Below are positions 1 through 14,044 of a stretch of DNA of 40,450 nt, piece by piece; positions within the stretch are counted from its first letter, which is position 1, and the number at the start of each line of letters is the position of its first letter. Under the pieces are notes generated by a model. It was not told the origin of the DNA. It was given only the letters and a program-made list of their open reading frames with translations, and searched no databases. Source of the stretch: Ophioceras dolichostomum (Eukaryota; Ascomycota; Sordariomycetes; Magnaporthales; Ophioceraceae); NCBI GenBank assembly GCA_003049485.1, contig PYST01000350.1:1-40450 (forward strand). Reading direction: 5' to 3'. Made by a program: the position numbers and the translations under genes.

Positions 1-573
1 CCCCGGGTCTCTCCCACGCACATCCCACTTTCCCATTACGTTTGCACCATCGTAATCTGGAACTGGTAAGGCTTTGGAACCTTCCTTGTCGGTTCTGTCG
101 ACTCCCGTTGTTTCTTCTCCGACTGAGACAATTCGGTGGTGGCAGCTGCCTGGATTTATTTGGTGTGGTTGCAAAATGTGTGCCTCCTCTCATCCGTCAA
201 TCCCGTTTCCCCAAGCCTTTGGGTTGATTTGGTACTTTCATCTGTGGTGTATCCCATGTGATCAACCAGCACCGTCGGTCGTCCTCACTGCTGTCATCAT
301 CGAAGCTTTCTTGCTCTCATTCCCATGATTTGATTTTCACGTGGACTTCTCTGGCTATATCTTTCTAGCTCGGGACACCAGTAACAATAACAATAAGAAT
401 ATGTGATCTTGTCTTGGGTTGGTTCCTTCCCTTCTTGACGATTGACCTCGCCCAGGCCTCGAATCCTCCGCGGTGAGCGAACATCAGTATCCTGTCGAAG
501 CCCTACCTAGTTAGGTAGATACAAACATCTTTATCACCTAAGCTACCTGTGTACACTAGGCGGAAAGGCAGAA
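1..573. other. Upstream intergenic region, no gene seen
   Basis: This stretch precedes the zeta-like kinase gene and holds no recognisable coding sequence. Short open frames here lack splice-linked continuation and resemble no family I know. It is pyrimidine-rich. An inverted TACCTAG / TTAGGTA pair lies at 504-517, about 60 bases before the ATG at 574, so it probably contains the promoter and 5' leader of that gene. Confidence 0.5.
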
Positions 574-1966
<1,393 letters not shown>

Positions 1967-3059
1967 TGAATGAGAGGGAGGGACTGGACCGGATGACTTT
2001 TTTTGTGAACTCGGCGCCTGAAGGTCGAATATCCTCGGGTCTCGGCGTCGTCGTCGGCGGCGTTCTCTGAATCTGTGCGACAAGCAATGTCTACTATTCT
2101 CTCAGTCAAGGAAACATGTCGCCTTTCACAAGTAGTGGAGTAACTTGGATGCGTGTAAATCACGGGTACGGGCGCATGCATCTATGTACCAAGATATATA
2201 CCAAGATATCTACCAAGATATTGAGGCGGGATGGCCGTAATTTCGTGCCGTTCCGTGTCCGCCTCTTATACTAGGGTACCTTACCTACTTACTACTGTAT
2301 ATGAACCATGACGACACTTTATTTCAGGCAAATAAATGGTCAGTGGGAGCATCGCTGCCAGAAGAAATACCTAGAGACTTTTCACTGCTTTCTCGGGCTT
2401 TTTAAAGGGCTAAAGAATGTGAAGGTGGGAGGGAATGAGATCGCTTCTGGCCTCACCTCATGTGGAGCGTGGAGGAAGGGGGAAATAAAGGAGCCAATGT
2501 GAGAGAGAAATCAATCAAACCGAGGATAGAAAAAAGATAATAGATTCGAATTGAGCTATGAAACTCTACCCGAAATCTCCACGAACGTCCAGAAACAATG
2601 TGGCCTTTCCGGATGCCTGTCGTCTAATGGATGAGCAGAGGTGAGAAACCATTCATCTATCCGTCAAGCCATGATCCAAACAAGTCCGAACATCTGCCTC
2701 TTACACGCGGAAATCCATTTTTTTGAACCATTGGTTCCTGTCGCATGCATATCTGTTTCTTTTCAAAAGACTGCCACCTGAGTGAAGCCGCCGGAGACAC
2801 CACACAATAACCAACTATCATCACCACAGCCCTACTGCTAGCTAACAGTGGCCCGAGCCCGCCCGAGCCCGCCGCCGCCCCTTTGATCGGTCTTCGATAT
2901 CTTATTTACCATCTACTAATTTACTTGAAGAAGCAGGTATCCATTCCTGGTCCACATACAGAATTTCGTACTCCTCAAGCAGGTAATCGACTACCCATCC
3001 CCCCATCCCTTATCGCCTCCCCTATCTCCCATGACCCGGGGACCCAGACCCACCCCTCC
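1967..3059. other. Convergent intergenic region between zeta-like kinase and coronin
   Basis: The two flanking genes point at each other, so this holds two 3' UTRs. I see no coding region. It contains a 12-bp triple tandem at 2187-2222 and a CCCGAG/CCGCC-rich patch near 2850-2880. Nothing else stands out. Confidence 0.6.
2187..2222. repeat. Three tandem copies of TACCAAGATAT(A/C/T)
   Basis: Three perfect-length 12-base units follow each other directly, differing only in the final base. They lie in the likely 3' flank of the zeta-like gene. The AT-rich unit is unlike the surrounding GC-richer sequence. Confidence 0.9.
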
Positions 3060-5631
3060 TCATGACCTAGCAGCCTCCAACTCCAGCTCCAGCTGCCTGA
3101 TCCTCTCGCTCTGGTCCTGCGACCCAGACCCGATCCGCTTCTTCAGCGTCTCCACCTCGCCGGTCAGGTGGGAGAGCTGGTCGCTCTGGGCGCTGATGAT
3201 CTTGGTCTGCGCCTCGAGCAGCTGCTTGATCTGAGACAGCGATGCCTCGACTGACGATGATGACGACGACGACGACGGCAACGACGACGAAGGAGCGACG
3301 GTGGGCACGGGGCCTCTGGCGTGCTGCTGCTGCTGTTGCTGCTGCTGTTGCTGATGATGCTGTTGCTGCTGATGATGATGATGTATCGGCGGCGACTTGA
3401 TGGGCGAAGGCGGCGATCTCGCGGCGGCGACTGGGGAGGTGGTCTTGACGGGGGAGGGCGGCTTCGCGACTGCTGCTGCGGCGGCGGCGGCGCGCTGGGC
3501 GGGTTTCGGGATCTCCTCGAAGCTCGACGTCTCGGCCTCATCGTCGTCATCGTCTTCGTCGCTTTGGTCCCGGTACTTGGACGCCATGGCGGCCACGGCC
3601 TGCTTCTGATCGGCCATTGTCGGTGGTGGCGATCGGACCGCCGACGACGGTTGCGGCGCCGTGGCGGTCCGGGCCGGGGCCGAGGCTGAAGCCGACGGTT
3701 TGGTGAACTCGGGTTCTCTGGGCGTCGGTAGGGACGGCGGCGGCTTGAAGTCGGCGGGCACCTCGGCCGGCTCGTTGCCGTCGTAGATGCTCTCCAGATC
3801 GATCTTGGGCGGCAGGCCCGTCTTGCCAGAGAACCATTCCTTCGCCGACATGGCCGGCTTCAGACCAGTGGTAGGGGGGTAAATGTCGGACTGGAACGTC
3901 TCGGCTCGGCGGGGCACAGTGAACGAGATGGGCTCGATGTATGCGTCGTTCACCGTCTTGTAGGCCCTCATGACCTCGTTCTCATGAACCTGTAGGCGAC
4001 GGAGGAGCGGTTAGACCCCTGAATCTCTGGACTAGTTCCCTCCTAGGGTTGGGGTATGTATATTGCTTACGTTGACTCCACGGCGCGGCACAAAGGCGAC
4101 GCCTCTTTGCGGATCGGCGGACTTGTATTCCGACAAGAACTCGAATTTGTCGTTCTCGTACTCGAAGTACCGAATATTGCCATCTCTAGAAAGTAGATAA
4201 TAGATGTCAGATGGCTAAAAGCAGAAAGGGAGATGGGGGATGAATAGGGATGAACAAGGACGAAAGAGACTCGACTTTACCCCTTGCCGGCAAGATAAAG
4301 ACAGTTTGAGCCGTCGTCTGCGTGAAATGCCAGGTATATCAGCAGCAGGAACACCCCAAAAGAAAGGCCTGAAATACAGAGCAGAATAGGGGGATTGGTG
4401 CCAGGATAGAAGAGGGGGGAAAAACCGACCCCAGAAAGGCATGCAAACGCCCGAGATGGAGTCCAGCATGGTGAAGCCGCCGATAGGGTCGGGGCGGCCG
4501 GGCTCCCACAGAGCCAGCTGGCGCTCGCTCATGCGTGAGAAGCCCGTCGTCGCGAAGCGGTTGTGCTCGCCCAGCCAGACGACGCGGCTGTTCTTGGCGC
4601 CCGTGTGGCCGGGCGCCTCGTGGGCCGCCCTCTCCTGGCGCACGTCCCACACGCGCAGCTTCTTGTCGCGGGAGCTGGTCGCCAGCAGCGACCCGTCGGC
4701 GCTCCACGACAGCGACTGCACGATGTCCGGGTGCTTGAGCGAGACGCGCGCCTGGCCCGACGCGACGTCCCACAGCCGGATCGTCAGGTCGCCCGACGCC
4801 GAGGCCAGGATGTTCTCCGCCGCCGGGTTGAACAGCACCTGGCCGACCTTTCGCGAGTGGCCGACCAGCTTCGCCGCGGGGGCGACGTCTTCGGGGGGAG
4901 GCGCGTCCTTGCCGCCCCCTTCCTCGGGGAGGATCGAGAAGCCCTTTGGCACCTGCCATATGAACACCTTGGCGTCGTCCGAGGCCGAGGCGATGACGTG
5001 GTCGTTGAAGGGGTGCCAGTCGGTGTCTAGGACGGCCGCCGTGTGTCCGCGGAAAAGCGGGATCTGGTCATGCGCCTTGCCCCGTTCGCCGAGCGGAATG
5101 ACGGCGAACGCGCCGCCTCCGCTCGACTCCCAGTTGACCGCGATGTACTCCGGGTTGACCTAGAACCAGGCGTATTGTGAGTCTCCCTCTTTCTCTCTCT
5201 CTATCTCTTGCTCCTGCTCTTGTCGTTTCTGAATATGCCTCTTGCCGTCCTGTCCCCGTCTACCTTTCCTCCTATATACACCTCCGTCGACTAACCGACC
5301 GGCCGACCGGGTCCAATGGGAGGAGAAGACGGGAGAAGAAAAAGGCGGAGCGGGGACGACTGCTGCTTCGTCGAGGTCATGCGCGCACCTTCACCAGGTT
5401 TGTGTCCCACGCATTGCGGCTAATGTGCAGGTTGTCATAGCAAAACTCCTTCCTCGTCGGCTTGCCAAATACATGTCCTGTGCAGGAGGGACCAGGAGCC
5501 GTCAGCTGAGTGCGCAAGGGCGGGGTGGATTTCCACATCAGACAGCTGGCTGATGAATGATGATGACGACGATGCGGCACTCGGGACGACGACTTACGAT
5601 ACTTCGACGCGCGCACGAAACGGCCCGCCAT
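3060..5631 (-). CDS. Coronin, actin-binding WD-repeat protein
   Basis: Coronin binds F-actin and Arp2/3 and acts in actin patches and endocytosis. Six exons join in frame: 5598-5631, 5389-5477, 5159-4430, 4317-4281, 4185-4071 and 3989-3060, giving 644 residues, a usual fungal size. The start reads MAGRFVRASKYRHVFG, the classic coronin N-terminus with its basic actin-binding signature. WD repeats occupy about residues 40-335 (for example LTIRLWDVASGQ and KLRVWDVRQE), followed by the conserved extension EVMRAYKTVNDAYIEPISF. A Ser/Pro/Ala-rich linker carries a His/Gln run near residues 537-560. Residues 582-644 form a heptad-like coiled coil ending ELELEAARS, the expected oligomerisation segment. 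All introns are GT-AG; the third has a weak donor, GTCGGT. It is convergent with the upstream zeta-like gene. The family call is secure; exon edges were set by frame and splice consensus. Confidence 0.93.
3320..3383. repeat. CAG/CAT-type microsatellite in coronin linker
   Basis: An imperfect trinucleotide tract (CTG/TTG/ATG on the + strand) encodes the His/Gln run of the coronin linker on the - strand. It keeps the reading frame and lies outside the WD and coiled-coil domains. Confidence 0.85.
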
Positions 5632-6594
5632 GAATGGATACTGTAAGATATGAGCGCAGATTTGCAGAGAAGAAAAGAAGTAACAAAAACGATGCAGATA
5701 ACGTTCTACTGGGCTGGTATCAAAGCTGTTGGTCTGGAATGCTTGTCGAGTGCGTTGTTGCTCTGGAGCGGTCGTGATGCATGAACGGCTTCGCAATACT
5801 GTCTCTGTAGGGCGTAATATTAGGGGTAAGGCGGGTCAACTGGAGCTGGCTGATGGGAGTGTGGCCGACAGTGCCTCACTGTACCTTTTCACTGTGAGGG
5901 GCGTCACTGAGCCAGACGCGTTCACACCGTTGTCGAACCTCACAACCTTCAGAAAGGGTCTAGACATGGGATGGCAGAAGCGCTCGTTGAACCTACGCTG
6001 CACCGGGGCAAATATAGGTGGTAGGCACTAGGTGCACACCGAGTAGCTGCCTAGTCTCCTCTAATAAAGTACAAAGTTGCGTCGCCCGAGCTCTAGACAG
6101 CGGACATCACCATATAGGTAAAGACAAGAGAATCGCTCACAAGCTTCCATCGCACTTCGCCAGTCAGGAGAGGACCCCTTTTCTCAGGATGTTGACCCCC
6201 CATATTCCCGTATTCCCCCTCGCCAGAAACGAAACACAACACAAATATGAAGCCGAGTGAATCGAGAGACTGAGAGGGTAATGAGTGGGTAGGTCAGGTA
6301 CCTAGGTAGTAAGTAATATAACCTTCCTCCGTAGGTATCAAGGCATGTATCTGCATCCTGCCGCCAACCACCCTAAAAATTGGAGAGAAGCGAAGCGAAG
6401 AGACGAAAAAGCAGAAACGGAAAAATGAAAAACCCAAAAGAGAAAAAAAGGAAGACCGGACGCCAGTCACTAATCCTAATCCTAGCCTCACAATCCTCTC
6501 CCATGTAGAAGCAACACAAAAACTCAATTATTCGTCACACAAAAAACCGTCCTGCTGGTCCCTCGCCTCCTCGCCTTCCTCGCCTTCCTCACCC
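5632..6594. other. Intergenic region upstream of coronin and downstream of SNF2
   Basis: It should contain the coronin promoter (right of 5631) and the 3' UTR of the Snf2 gene (left of 6595). No open frame resembles a gene. A perfect 10-base palindrome TACCTAGGTA lies at 6299-6308, and an A-rich stretch with AAAAA runs spans about 6400-6460. Confidence 0.55.
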
Positions 6595-9500
6595 TCAGTC
6601 GTCGTCACTAGCGAGCGAGCTGCTCCCGGCGCCATTCGATTGGCTCAGCAATCCATTAGAAATGATCTTAATCCTAGTCGGCGGCGCCGCAGGAGGCTGA
6701 GGTGTGCCCACGCTGGTCGACGGCGCAACCGACGAGTCTTTGTCCTTCTGGGCGGGTGCCTCCAGCTCCTGAAGCTCTGGATGGGCGCTCAGCTCGGCCT
6801 TCAGTTTTCCATCAAAAAAGGCCTGTTGGTGGTTGTGATTATGTCCCCAAATTGTCAGCAACGCCGAATGGAACACCCATCACTAGATTCCTTATGAATG
6901 GGCTCGACTCACCTCGATAGTGTTTGCATCCGAGTAAAGCAGACTGCTGTCCTCGTTGTACTGACGACAGTTGTTGCATAGCAGCATTACGTCCGCGCGG
7001 AGATCGCCCAGGCTGCCGTACTCCTCCTTCTTGATCTTGGTCTCGATCTGCTTCATGCAGATGGGCTTGGCGATGAGCAGGTAGTAGTCGGCATACTCGC
7101 GCTTGGGAGGCAGCTTGACGAACGGACCAATGATGAGGCGTTTGGCTGGTCCGTCATCGTCGTCACCATTGTCCTCGGGCTCGGGCTCTGGGTCGTCGAC
7201 TTCTAGCGCCATCAACGCGCTGTACAGCCTGTGCAAGCTCTTCTGCAACACATCCCGATGAGAAGGGGCCGCGCCCTTGCCGCTGCTGTTAGCCGCCGCG
7301 GCGCTCACGGCTTTGGGCCGACCCTGAGGGCCTCTACGCTTCTTGGCTGGCGGCGGCTCGTCGTCGCCGTCCTCAGCTGCCTTCCGCTTCTCATTCTTGC
7401 TCCCGGGCTTGCGTCCGCGCTTCTTGACCGGCGTCTCCTGCTCCTCGGTGCTCGCACGGCTGACAACTGGCGACGTGTCAAGGGAAGCACTCGTGCCATT
7501 AGCCACAGCCCGCTTGAGCCTGTTGGCCTCACGCTTGTCCTTGCGGGCCTGCTTCCTTGCGGCGGCTGCTTCTGGCGTATCTTCGTCATCATCGACGGCC
7601 ATGAGCCATTGCTCTTCCGTCAGACCGTCGTCGTAACGGACCTTGGTCCGTTCGCGGGCTCCACGACCGAGACTTAGCTCGACCTCCTCTTCGACCGGGT
7701 TGCCCTCGGACAAGTAGATGTCTGGCAGCTCGCTCTCGGCCATCAGGCGTGGGACGCCCTTGCAGCCTGGGCCCGTTCCATAGAGCGGATCACGGGCCCT
7801 CTCCTCGTCTAGCCGCTGGAATGTGGTGAGCTCGTCCTCATTGCGTGCGAGAATCATGTTCAGCTCCTCATCGTCCATCTCTTCCTGCTCACCCGACTCG
7901 GCCATGTCTGCCGTCTCCAGCAGCGTGCGCAGCATGGCGTCACGGTCCGTCTCGGACGACTTGTTGTCGAAGCGACCGGCCTGGATGATCTTGCCGTCCA
8001 TGTCCAGCTTGAAGCGCGCTCGGTCCAGGATTTTCTCCTCGACCGAGCTGGAGTGGATCAGTCGCAGAATTCGCACCTCGTTCTTCTGACCAATACGATG
8101 AGCGCGATCCTGCGCCTGCAGATCCTGGTGGGGATTCCAGTCCGAGTCGTAGATGATGACGGTGTCGGCCGTCTGCAAGTTCAGGCCCAGACCACCGGCG
8201 CGAGTGGAGAGCAGGAACATGAAGTAGGGCGAGTCTGGCCGATTGAACTGGTACAGCAAGTCCGAACGGTCCTCGGATTTGGTAGTGCCGTCCAGGCGAA
8301 GGTATTGGAGGCCGCGGAAGCGGAGGAAGTCCTCCATGATGTCCATGATGGCGGTCATCTGGAAGAACATGAGCACGCGGTGGCCCGACGCCTTGTACTT
8401 GGGCAGGATGCGATCGAGCAGCTCGAACTTGCCAGCCGTACGCCACAGTAGGTCGTTGCTCGTGTTGGTCGGGTTCATCTGATTCTCAACCTCGTCAAAC
8501 ACGAACGGATGGTTGCACAGCTTGCGCAATTGCATGATCATGTTGCTGAGACCGCGCGTACCCGTCTTCCCGCCCTTGCCGTCGCTGAAGACCAGTTTCT
8601 GGTGCGTAACCATCTGCTTGTACAGGCGCGACTGCAGGGCTGAGAACTTGCACTTGATCACCTTCTCCGTCTTGTCTGGCAGATCTTTCTCGACATCCTT
8701 CTTCAGACGGCGCAGCAGGAATGGTCGCAGAACCTTGTGCAGGCGTCGGATGACCAAGATCTGCTCTTCTTCAGTGAGTTCCATCTTGTCTTGGCTACCC
8801 GTGTTGGCAAACGGCGTGTTGAACCAATCGTCGAACGTCTTCGCTGACTTGAAGATGTTGGGCAGCGTGAAGTTGAGCATGGCCCACAGCTCCTGCAGGT
8901 TGTTCTGCAGCGGCGTGCCCGTGAGAATCAGCCGGAAGCGCGTCTGGTAGTATTGCTGGATTGTGGACGTGAGCTTCGAGTTGCTGTTTTTCATACGATG
9001 GCCTTCGTCGATAATCATGTGGAACCACTTGATCTTGCTGAGGATCGGCCGGTCCTTGATGATGTACTCGTAAGTCGTGAGCAGCACTTGGAACCGGCCC
9101 TGTCGGATCTTCTCCTGCTGCTGCTTGCGCGCGTTTGGCGGCCCCTTGTACACCACACGCGTCACGGACGGCGCCCACTTCTCGAACTCGAGAGTCCAGT
9201 TGGTCAGTGTGCTCAGCGGCACAATTACTAGGTAAGGGCCCATCTGCTGCTTGCGCTCGATCAGGTAGGTGATCAAACTGATCGTCTGGATTGTCTTGCC
9301 CAGACCCATTTCATCGGCCAGAATGCCGTTGAGACTGTTGTTGTACAGCGACAGCATCCACTGCAAGCCCTTGACCTGGTACTCCTTGAGCGTACCGCCG
9401 ACCAGCATGTTGGCCTGCCCCGTGACCTCCTCCTTGATGCGGTGAGCCACGGCGTAGTAGTCGATCCGCCGACGGCTCTCCTCGTCGTCCTCGCCCGAGT

Positions 9501-10864
9501 CGCTCTCTTCCTCGACGGCTTCTTCCGCCCCGTACCGCTGCGCGTCCTGCCGCTGCTGCGCCTTGACCGACGCCGCGAGCTGGTGCAGGAAGCCGTCCGT
9601 CTGCCGGAGCAGGTGCGTGATGCGCGTGTCCTTGGCCTGGTCGAGTAGCTTTAGGTACGCCTCTTCATCGTTGGCTTTCAGGGCCTGTAGACGCTGTTTT
9701 GCGTTGCGCTCGATGCGCTTCTGCTCTTCCTTCTCGATGTTTGCGTGCTGGGCGTGCATGACGCGGCCGAGACGCACCATCTTGGACTGTTGGGCGACGG
9801 CCGCGTGCTGGATCTCGGCGCGGTGGTTGAAGAGCGCATGCAGGAAGTCCGTGTGCTTCTTCTTCTCGCGGTGTTCCCGGGCATCGCGCTGCTGCTTCTC
9901 CAATTTCTCTGTGATGCGAGCTTCGCGGACGCTCTGCTTCTTCATGCGCCGGTACTGGCTCCTGTTGGTCGTCATCGCGAGGTTGTCGTAGTTCATCATC
10001 AGACGGCCGGCTTTCTCGCGGAACACACGCTGCTTGGCGTAGAGATTCAGCTTCATCATCTCGATCATAGCTTTGCGCTTAAGCGTCTCGTCTGGCTCTA
10101 GCTCGTCCTTGGCGGTGTCCCAGTGCGCCACATTGCCGGCCAGGTTCTTGAGCTCCGCATACCGGGTCCTCATCCGATTGCCGATGATCAGCTCCCGCTC
10201 CATGCGCAGCTGCTCGAAGTCGATTCCAGCCGGCATGACGCCCGGGACCACAAACCGACGGTCTCGCTGGCCATGCTCGAAGTACGGGATGGTTTTGCGG
10301 ATGGCGATGTCGTCATACGGTGTCTTGAAGCCTCTAAACAGCCTCTCCTTAAGCACTGCTGTGGTTGGTGGCATCTTGTGCGCGGCATCAACTCCATTCG
10401 GCATCCCCTTGGAGGCGGCTGTGCTCGGACTGGCCTGGGTCGCAGAAGCGGGAGCAGGCCGGTCATGTTGATCGATGATGGCAGCCTGTCTTTGGTGACG
10501 AGCCGAGGCGATGAGTTGTTGCATGGCCAGGGGTAAACCCGAGTTCTTGCTCAACAATCTGTACGTCTGTATCTGGTTGCGGAGCAGATTCACCTGCTGC
10601 GGAGAGAAGGCACCGATGGTCCCCGGTCCGCCAGACGGAGACGAACCAGGAGCGGCGACAGCCGGGGTGCCCACGGTCGGTGCAGTCGTTGATGCGCCGA
10701 GGGCAGTCGAAGGCGGTTGGGTCGACTGCCCTGGGCCCTGCTCGACGGACGCGCCAGTCGGAGCGCCGTTCACGGGTCCAGCTCCATTAGCCTGGCCGTG
10801 TGGTGGGTGTGATTGATGCTGCTGCTGCGGCGGCGGCTGCTGCTGCTGCTGTTGATGTTGATGT

Positions 10865-10902
<38 letters not shown>

Positions 10903-11142
10903 TTGCTGTTGCTGCTTTCGAAAATTCTGCTGTTGTTGGACATTTCTAAGAAACGTCGACAACCTCATCAACTCCTCATTGTTCGCCGGTACGCCCTGCT
11001 TTTTCAAATGTTGGTAGCGCATCAACACCTCTTGAATCTGATGGCCGTTCATCCCAACAGGAATCGCAGAGCCGCCTGGCTGCTGGGGTTGTGGGGGTTG
11101 CTGCTGGCCTTGGGGGGCCGGCATGGTCTGGACGGAAGCCAT
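6595..11142 (-). CDS. SNF2-family chromatin-remodelling ATPase (Snf2/Sth1 type) with bromodomain
   Basis: This is the catalytic ATPase of a SWI/SNF or RSC complex, moving nucleosomes in the nucleus. Two exons (11142-6913 and 6822-6595) join in frame to 1485 residues. Order of parts: a Gln-rich N-terminus with a Q/H run near residues 75-110; a QLQ-like segment (SPQQVNLLRNQIQTYRLL) near 178-215; the HSA region near 380-470 (HREKKKHTDFLHALFNHR); a helicase core with DEMGLGKT near 611, IIDEGHRMKN near 710 and QDRAHRIGQ near 1012; a SnAC-like acidic region near 1085-1150; an AT-hook-like KKRGRKPGSK near 1240; and a bromodomain from about 1300 that runs up to the splice site. The last 76 codons come from the second exon, which starts AFFDGKL. 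I cannot tell from sequence alone whether it serves SWI/SNF, RSC or both. The ATG at 11142 is the first in frame with a plausible start. Confidence 0.95.
10813..10920. repeat. CAG/CAA tract encoding poly-Gln/His in the Snf2 ATPase
   Basis: An imperfect CTG/TTG array on the + strand encodes the Gln-rich run with scattered His near residues 75-110 of the Snf2-type protein. The mix of CAG and CAA codons suggests that selection keeps the amino acids, not only slippage. Confidence 0.85.
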
Positions 11143-12237
11143 TGTGAGAATGGTATCTCCGCTCCTGTCGAAAACCCAGTGACGAGATCTTCAGGGGCTA
11201 TTGAGGCATCGGGCGCATATCTAGGAGGCGATAGGGAGGGTGGCGCGTGGGATCGAGGACCGCAAACCCCGACCGACGACCGTGGAACGCGATTGCGAAT
11301 TAAATATCCCGACGCGTGTCGAGGCAGTGAGAAGGCCAAGTCCCTCAAGCGCGAGCCGCTATATGTGTGGGGGGAACCGATTGGGATGGCGACGGCGATG
11401 GCGACGTCAAAGGCGCGGGCGATTCACCAGTCCCTGTCGCGTATCGCAGGCAAACGGGGGCGATTGAGCCGCGAAAAGTTGGAGACGTGCTGGCGGCACT
11501 TTGTGTGGGGGTGAGAGTGAAAGGAAAATCTAAGGGAAATAAGCAACTCCCAGGCTGGGTGCCTCAGTGGGTAGGGAAAACAGAAAAAAAAAAGTCAAAA
11601 GGTGGGAAATGTGGGAAAAGGTGGCGCAAAATGCCGCTGGTGGGTGCGGAAAAGCGCGGGAAACGAGTGCAAACGGTGTCGTCGACTTTTTCGCGATGCT
11701 TGGTGATGATTGCAGAGGGGATTTGGCGATTTTTTTGATGCGCGCACCTCGTCGCCTTTGATGATGGAGAGGTGAAGGCCACGACCGCTCAAGATTCGTG
11801 TGAATGGGTTGGCGGCAGGAATCTGAGCCACGGTAAATTTCAGAACGACCTGGCCCGTGCTGCACGCCGCACACTGGATGACTTGAAATTTGGATTAGGT
11901 AACCGCACTCCGCTTCACCAAACACAGCCCCTCGATTGTATCAGTGCCTGAGGCAAGCACGTGTACGCGGCCGCCAACCACGGTCCAGGCTTGACGCCAG
12001 AATGCACTTTTAACTCACAGCGACTCCACACACTCAACAAGCCTCCTTAAAACTATCGCGAATTTTCTTTTTTCTGCTGTTCTTTCGTCCATTGGAACTA
12101 TCCAACTCCCTTCGTTTCCAAGCTTTGCGGTTGTATCTGCCGTGGCCTGATCGCCCATTTATTGCACATGCCAAGAAACTGAGGAAGAACCTTTTCTGTC
12201 CTTGCGACGACAACCAAGCTCTACAGTCTTGCGCAAG
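11143..12237. promoter_or_regulatory. Divergent intergenic region between SNF2 and RER1
   Basis: The flanking genes are transcribed away from each other, so both promoters must lie here. I see no coding gene. The part near 11240-11520 is GC-rich; A-rich and T-rich runs occur around 11580-11600 and 12060-12080. No specific factor site could be assigned. Confidence 0.5.
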
Positions 12238-13145
12238 ATGGACTCGACAGCCGAACCAGACCAGACGCCTTTCGCGGCCGTCAGTGTCCACACCTCTAGG
12301 ATAACAAGAGTTAGTCATTTCCACGCACGTCGGTCTGGCGCGCGCATGCGCATGGCGCATTTGTCTTCGCCGTCGTGGAGCGGTTTGCACACTCTGGTAA
12401 AATAAAGTAGTAATGTGCTAATTGTGCCCCTGACGCGGTCGTCTCTGTAGCAATACCAAGCGCTCCTCGACCAGTCAACTCCATTTGTACTGTACCGATG
12501 GCTCGGAACCGGAACACTCCTTGTTCTCTTCTTCCTCCGCATCTTTATTGCCCAGGGCTGGTACATTGGTATGAGAGCAATTCTTTGTCTCCTCGTATCC
12601 ATGTGGCGACGACTACCAGATCACTAACCTTAGTTCCTGCCCGTCACGGCAACAACAGTCGCATATGCTCTCGGCATCTACCTGCTCAACCTCTTCTTGG
12701 CATTCCTGCAACCAAAGTTCGACCCATCGAACGAGGCTCTTGATAATGAGATGGAGGACGGGTCCGTGGGCACACTGCCTACAAAGCGCGACGAGGAATT
12801 TCGGCCTTTCATCCGCCGGCTGCCGGAGTTCAAGTTCTGGCACGCCGCCACGCGAGCTATTGTCATCGGCTCCATCTGCAGCTGGTTCGAGATCTTTGAC
12901 GTGCCCGTCTTCTGGCCTGTCCTTGTCATGTACTGGTGCATCCTGTTCTTCCTCACCAGTAAGCTCGCCACATACCTCTCGGTCGCCTTCCTGTGATACT
13001 CTCCACAGTCTTTATGGATGGAGCCACTGTAGAACACGCTGACCGATATCTCCAAATAGTGCGGAAGCAAATCCAGCATATGATCAAGTACCGCTACGTG
13101 CCCTTCTCGGTCGGGAAGACGCGGTACTCCAAGAACAGTTCATGA
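12238..13145 (+). CDS. Rer1, Golgi-to-ER retrieval receptor
   Basis: Rer1 returns escaped ER membrane proteins from the early Golgi in COPI vesicles. Four exons (12238-12309, 12451-12568, 12659-12958, 13060-13145) join in frame to 191 residues, the expected family size. The family signatures are clear: YQALLDQSTPFVLYRWLGT after the first junction, GWYIVAYALGIYLLNLFLAF across the second, an EFRPFIRRLPEFKFWH segment, and the C-terminal QIQHMIKYRYVPFSVGK. There are four hydrophobic segments, two before and two after the EFRPF loop, fitting the W-shaped topology. Each junction falls exactly where the conserved protein demands: the Val of YIVAYA and the Met of LTMRKQ are split codons. The gene is divergent from the Snf2 gene. 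Confidence 0.95.
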
Positions 13146-14044
13146 GCATCTCCAAGGTTGATGTATGACTACGGGCAGGGCATTTTCAGTTTCTCGGACG
13201 CTTTAGGGTCATAGACTTTCGGAGACGGCTGGACTTTTGCATTTTTGCATCTTCCAATATCTTTTTTTCTCCTTCTGTTTCCCCAGGCTGTATTACGAAA
13301 CTACAAGCAACGCATTCAACTTGTGAAGGCCATTGACGTCTTTGCTAGCATGATTTATTCCTACACATATTTAATGGGGGACATGTTGACTTTCAGCCTA
13401 CGGGTTTCATGGAGGGTGCCCGTCCGAGCTTCCCGGTGCTCCTTGGTGCTCCTTATGAGGAAGTACAGATGGAGGCAGCTTCTCGAGTTGTTGGGTTCCG
13501 GAAGGATTCGCACAACTTTGCGAGAAAAAAATTGAAACATGACAGCTCTAGGTGTGCTTCTAGGTAGCTGTCAATAAGGGGTTTCACTGTAGCTTTTTTT
13601 TCATGTTCATTTTTTCCTCCCTCCTTCTCCAATTTCAATTCCATTGTGCACAATAGGAGCTCACAATGGCTCGATGGCTGTAAGCCAGCCTCGTGGGTCG
13701 CGTAAGTGGGTCCCACCCCTGTAAACTTGTGAATCCGCAGCCAATTGAAGCAAGGGAAGGGCCTCAGTTTTCCGCGACCAGGAGGACCAGAAGCTCTTCT
13801 CAATACAATGAATAGCTTCACAATAGGCTCTCAATAGGCTCTCAATAGCCACAATACCAACGACAAGCTACAGCGACACGAGAGAAGGGCGAATGAAAAA
13901 TAAATCAACGAAGACAAACACAAAGACTCCAGAGCTTTCTTCTCAAGGATTTCGTCACCACGTTTTCCGATTAGTTCTCTCCGTTCCAGGTTCCAACAAG
14001 ACAGCTCAACAAGACCAACCACCTACCTAATCCAGTCGTTCACG
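13146..14044. other. Intergenic region between RER1 and PAF1
   Basis: It holds the RER1 3' flank and the PAF1 promoter. No coding gene is supported. Pyrimidine runs occur near 13250-13280 and 13590-13630. An 11-base tandem AATAGGCTCTC starts at 13822 (two full copies and a partial third). The leader just before the PAF1 ATG is A/C-rich. Confidence 0.5.

Noticed and set aside
4441..5163. 240-codon + strand frame over coronin
   Set aside because: It is antisense to the third coronin exon, whose WD-repeat protein is unmistakable.
7231..10816. Many + strand frames over the Snf2 gene
   Set aside because: All are shadows of the 1485-residue ATPase on the other strand.
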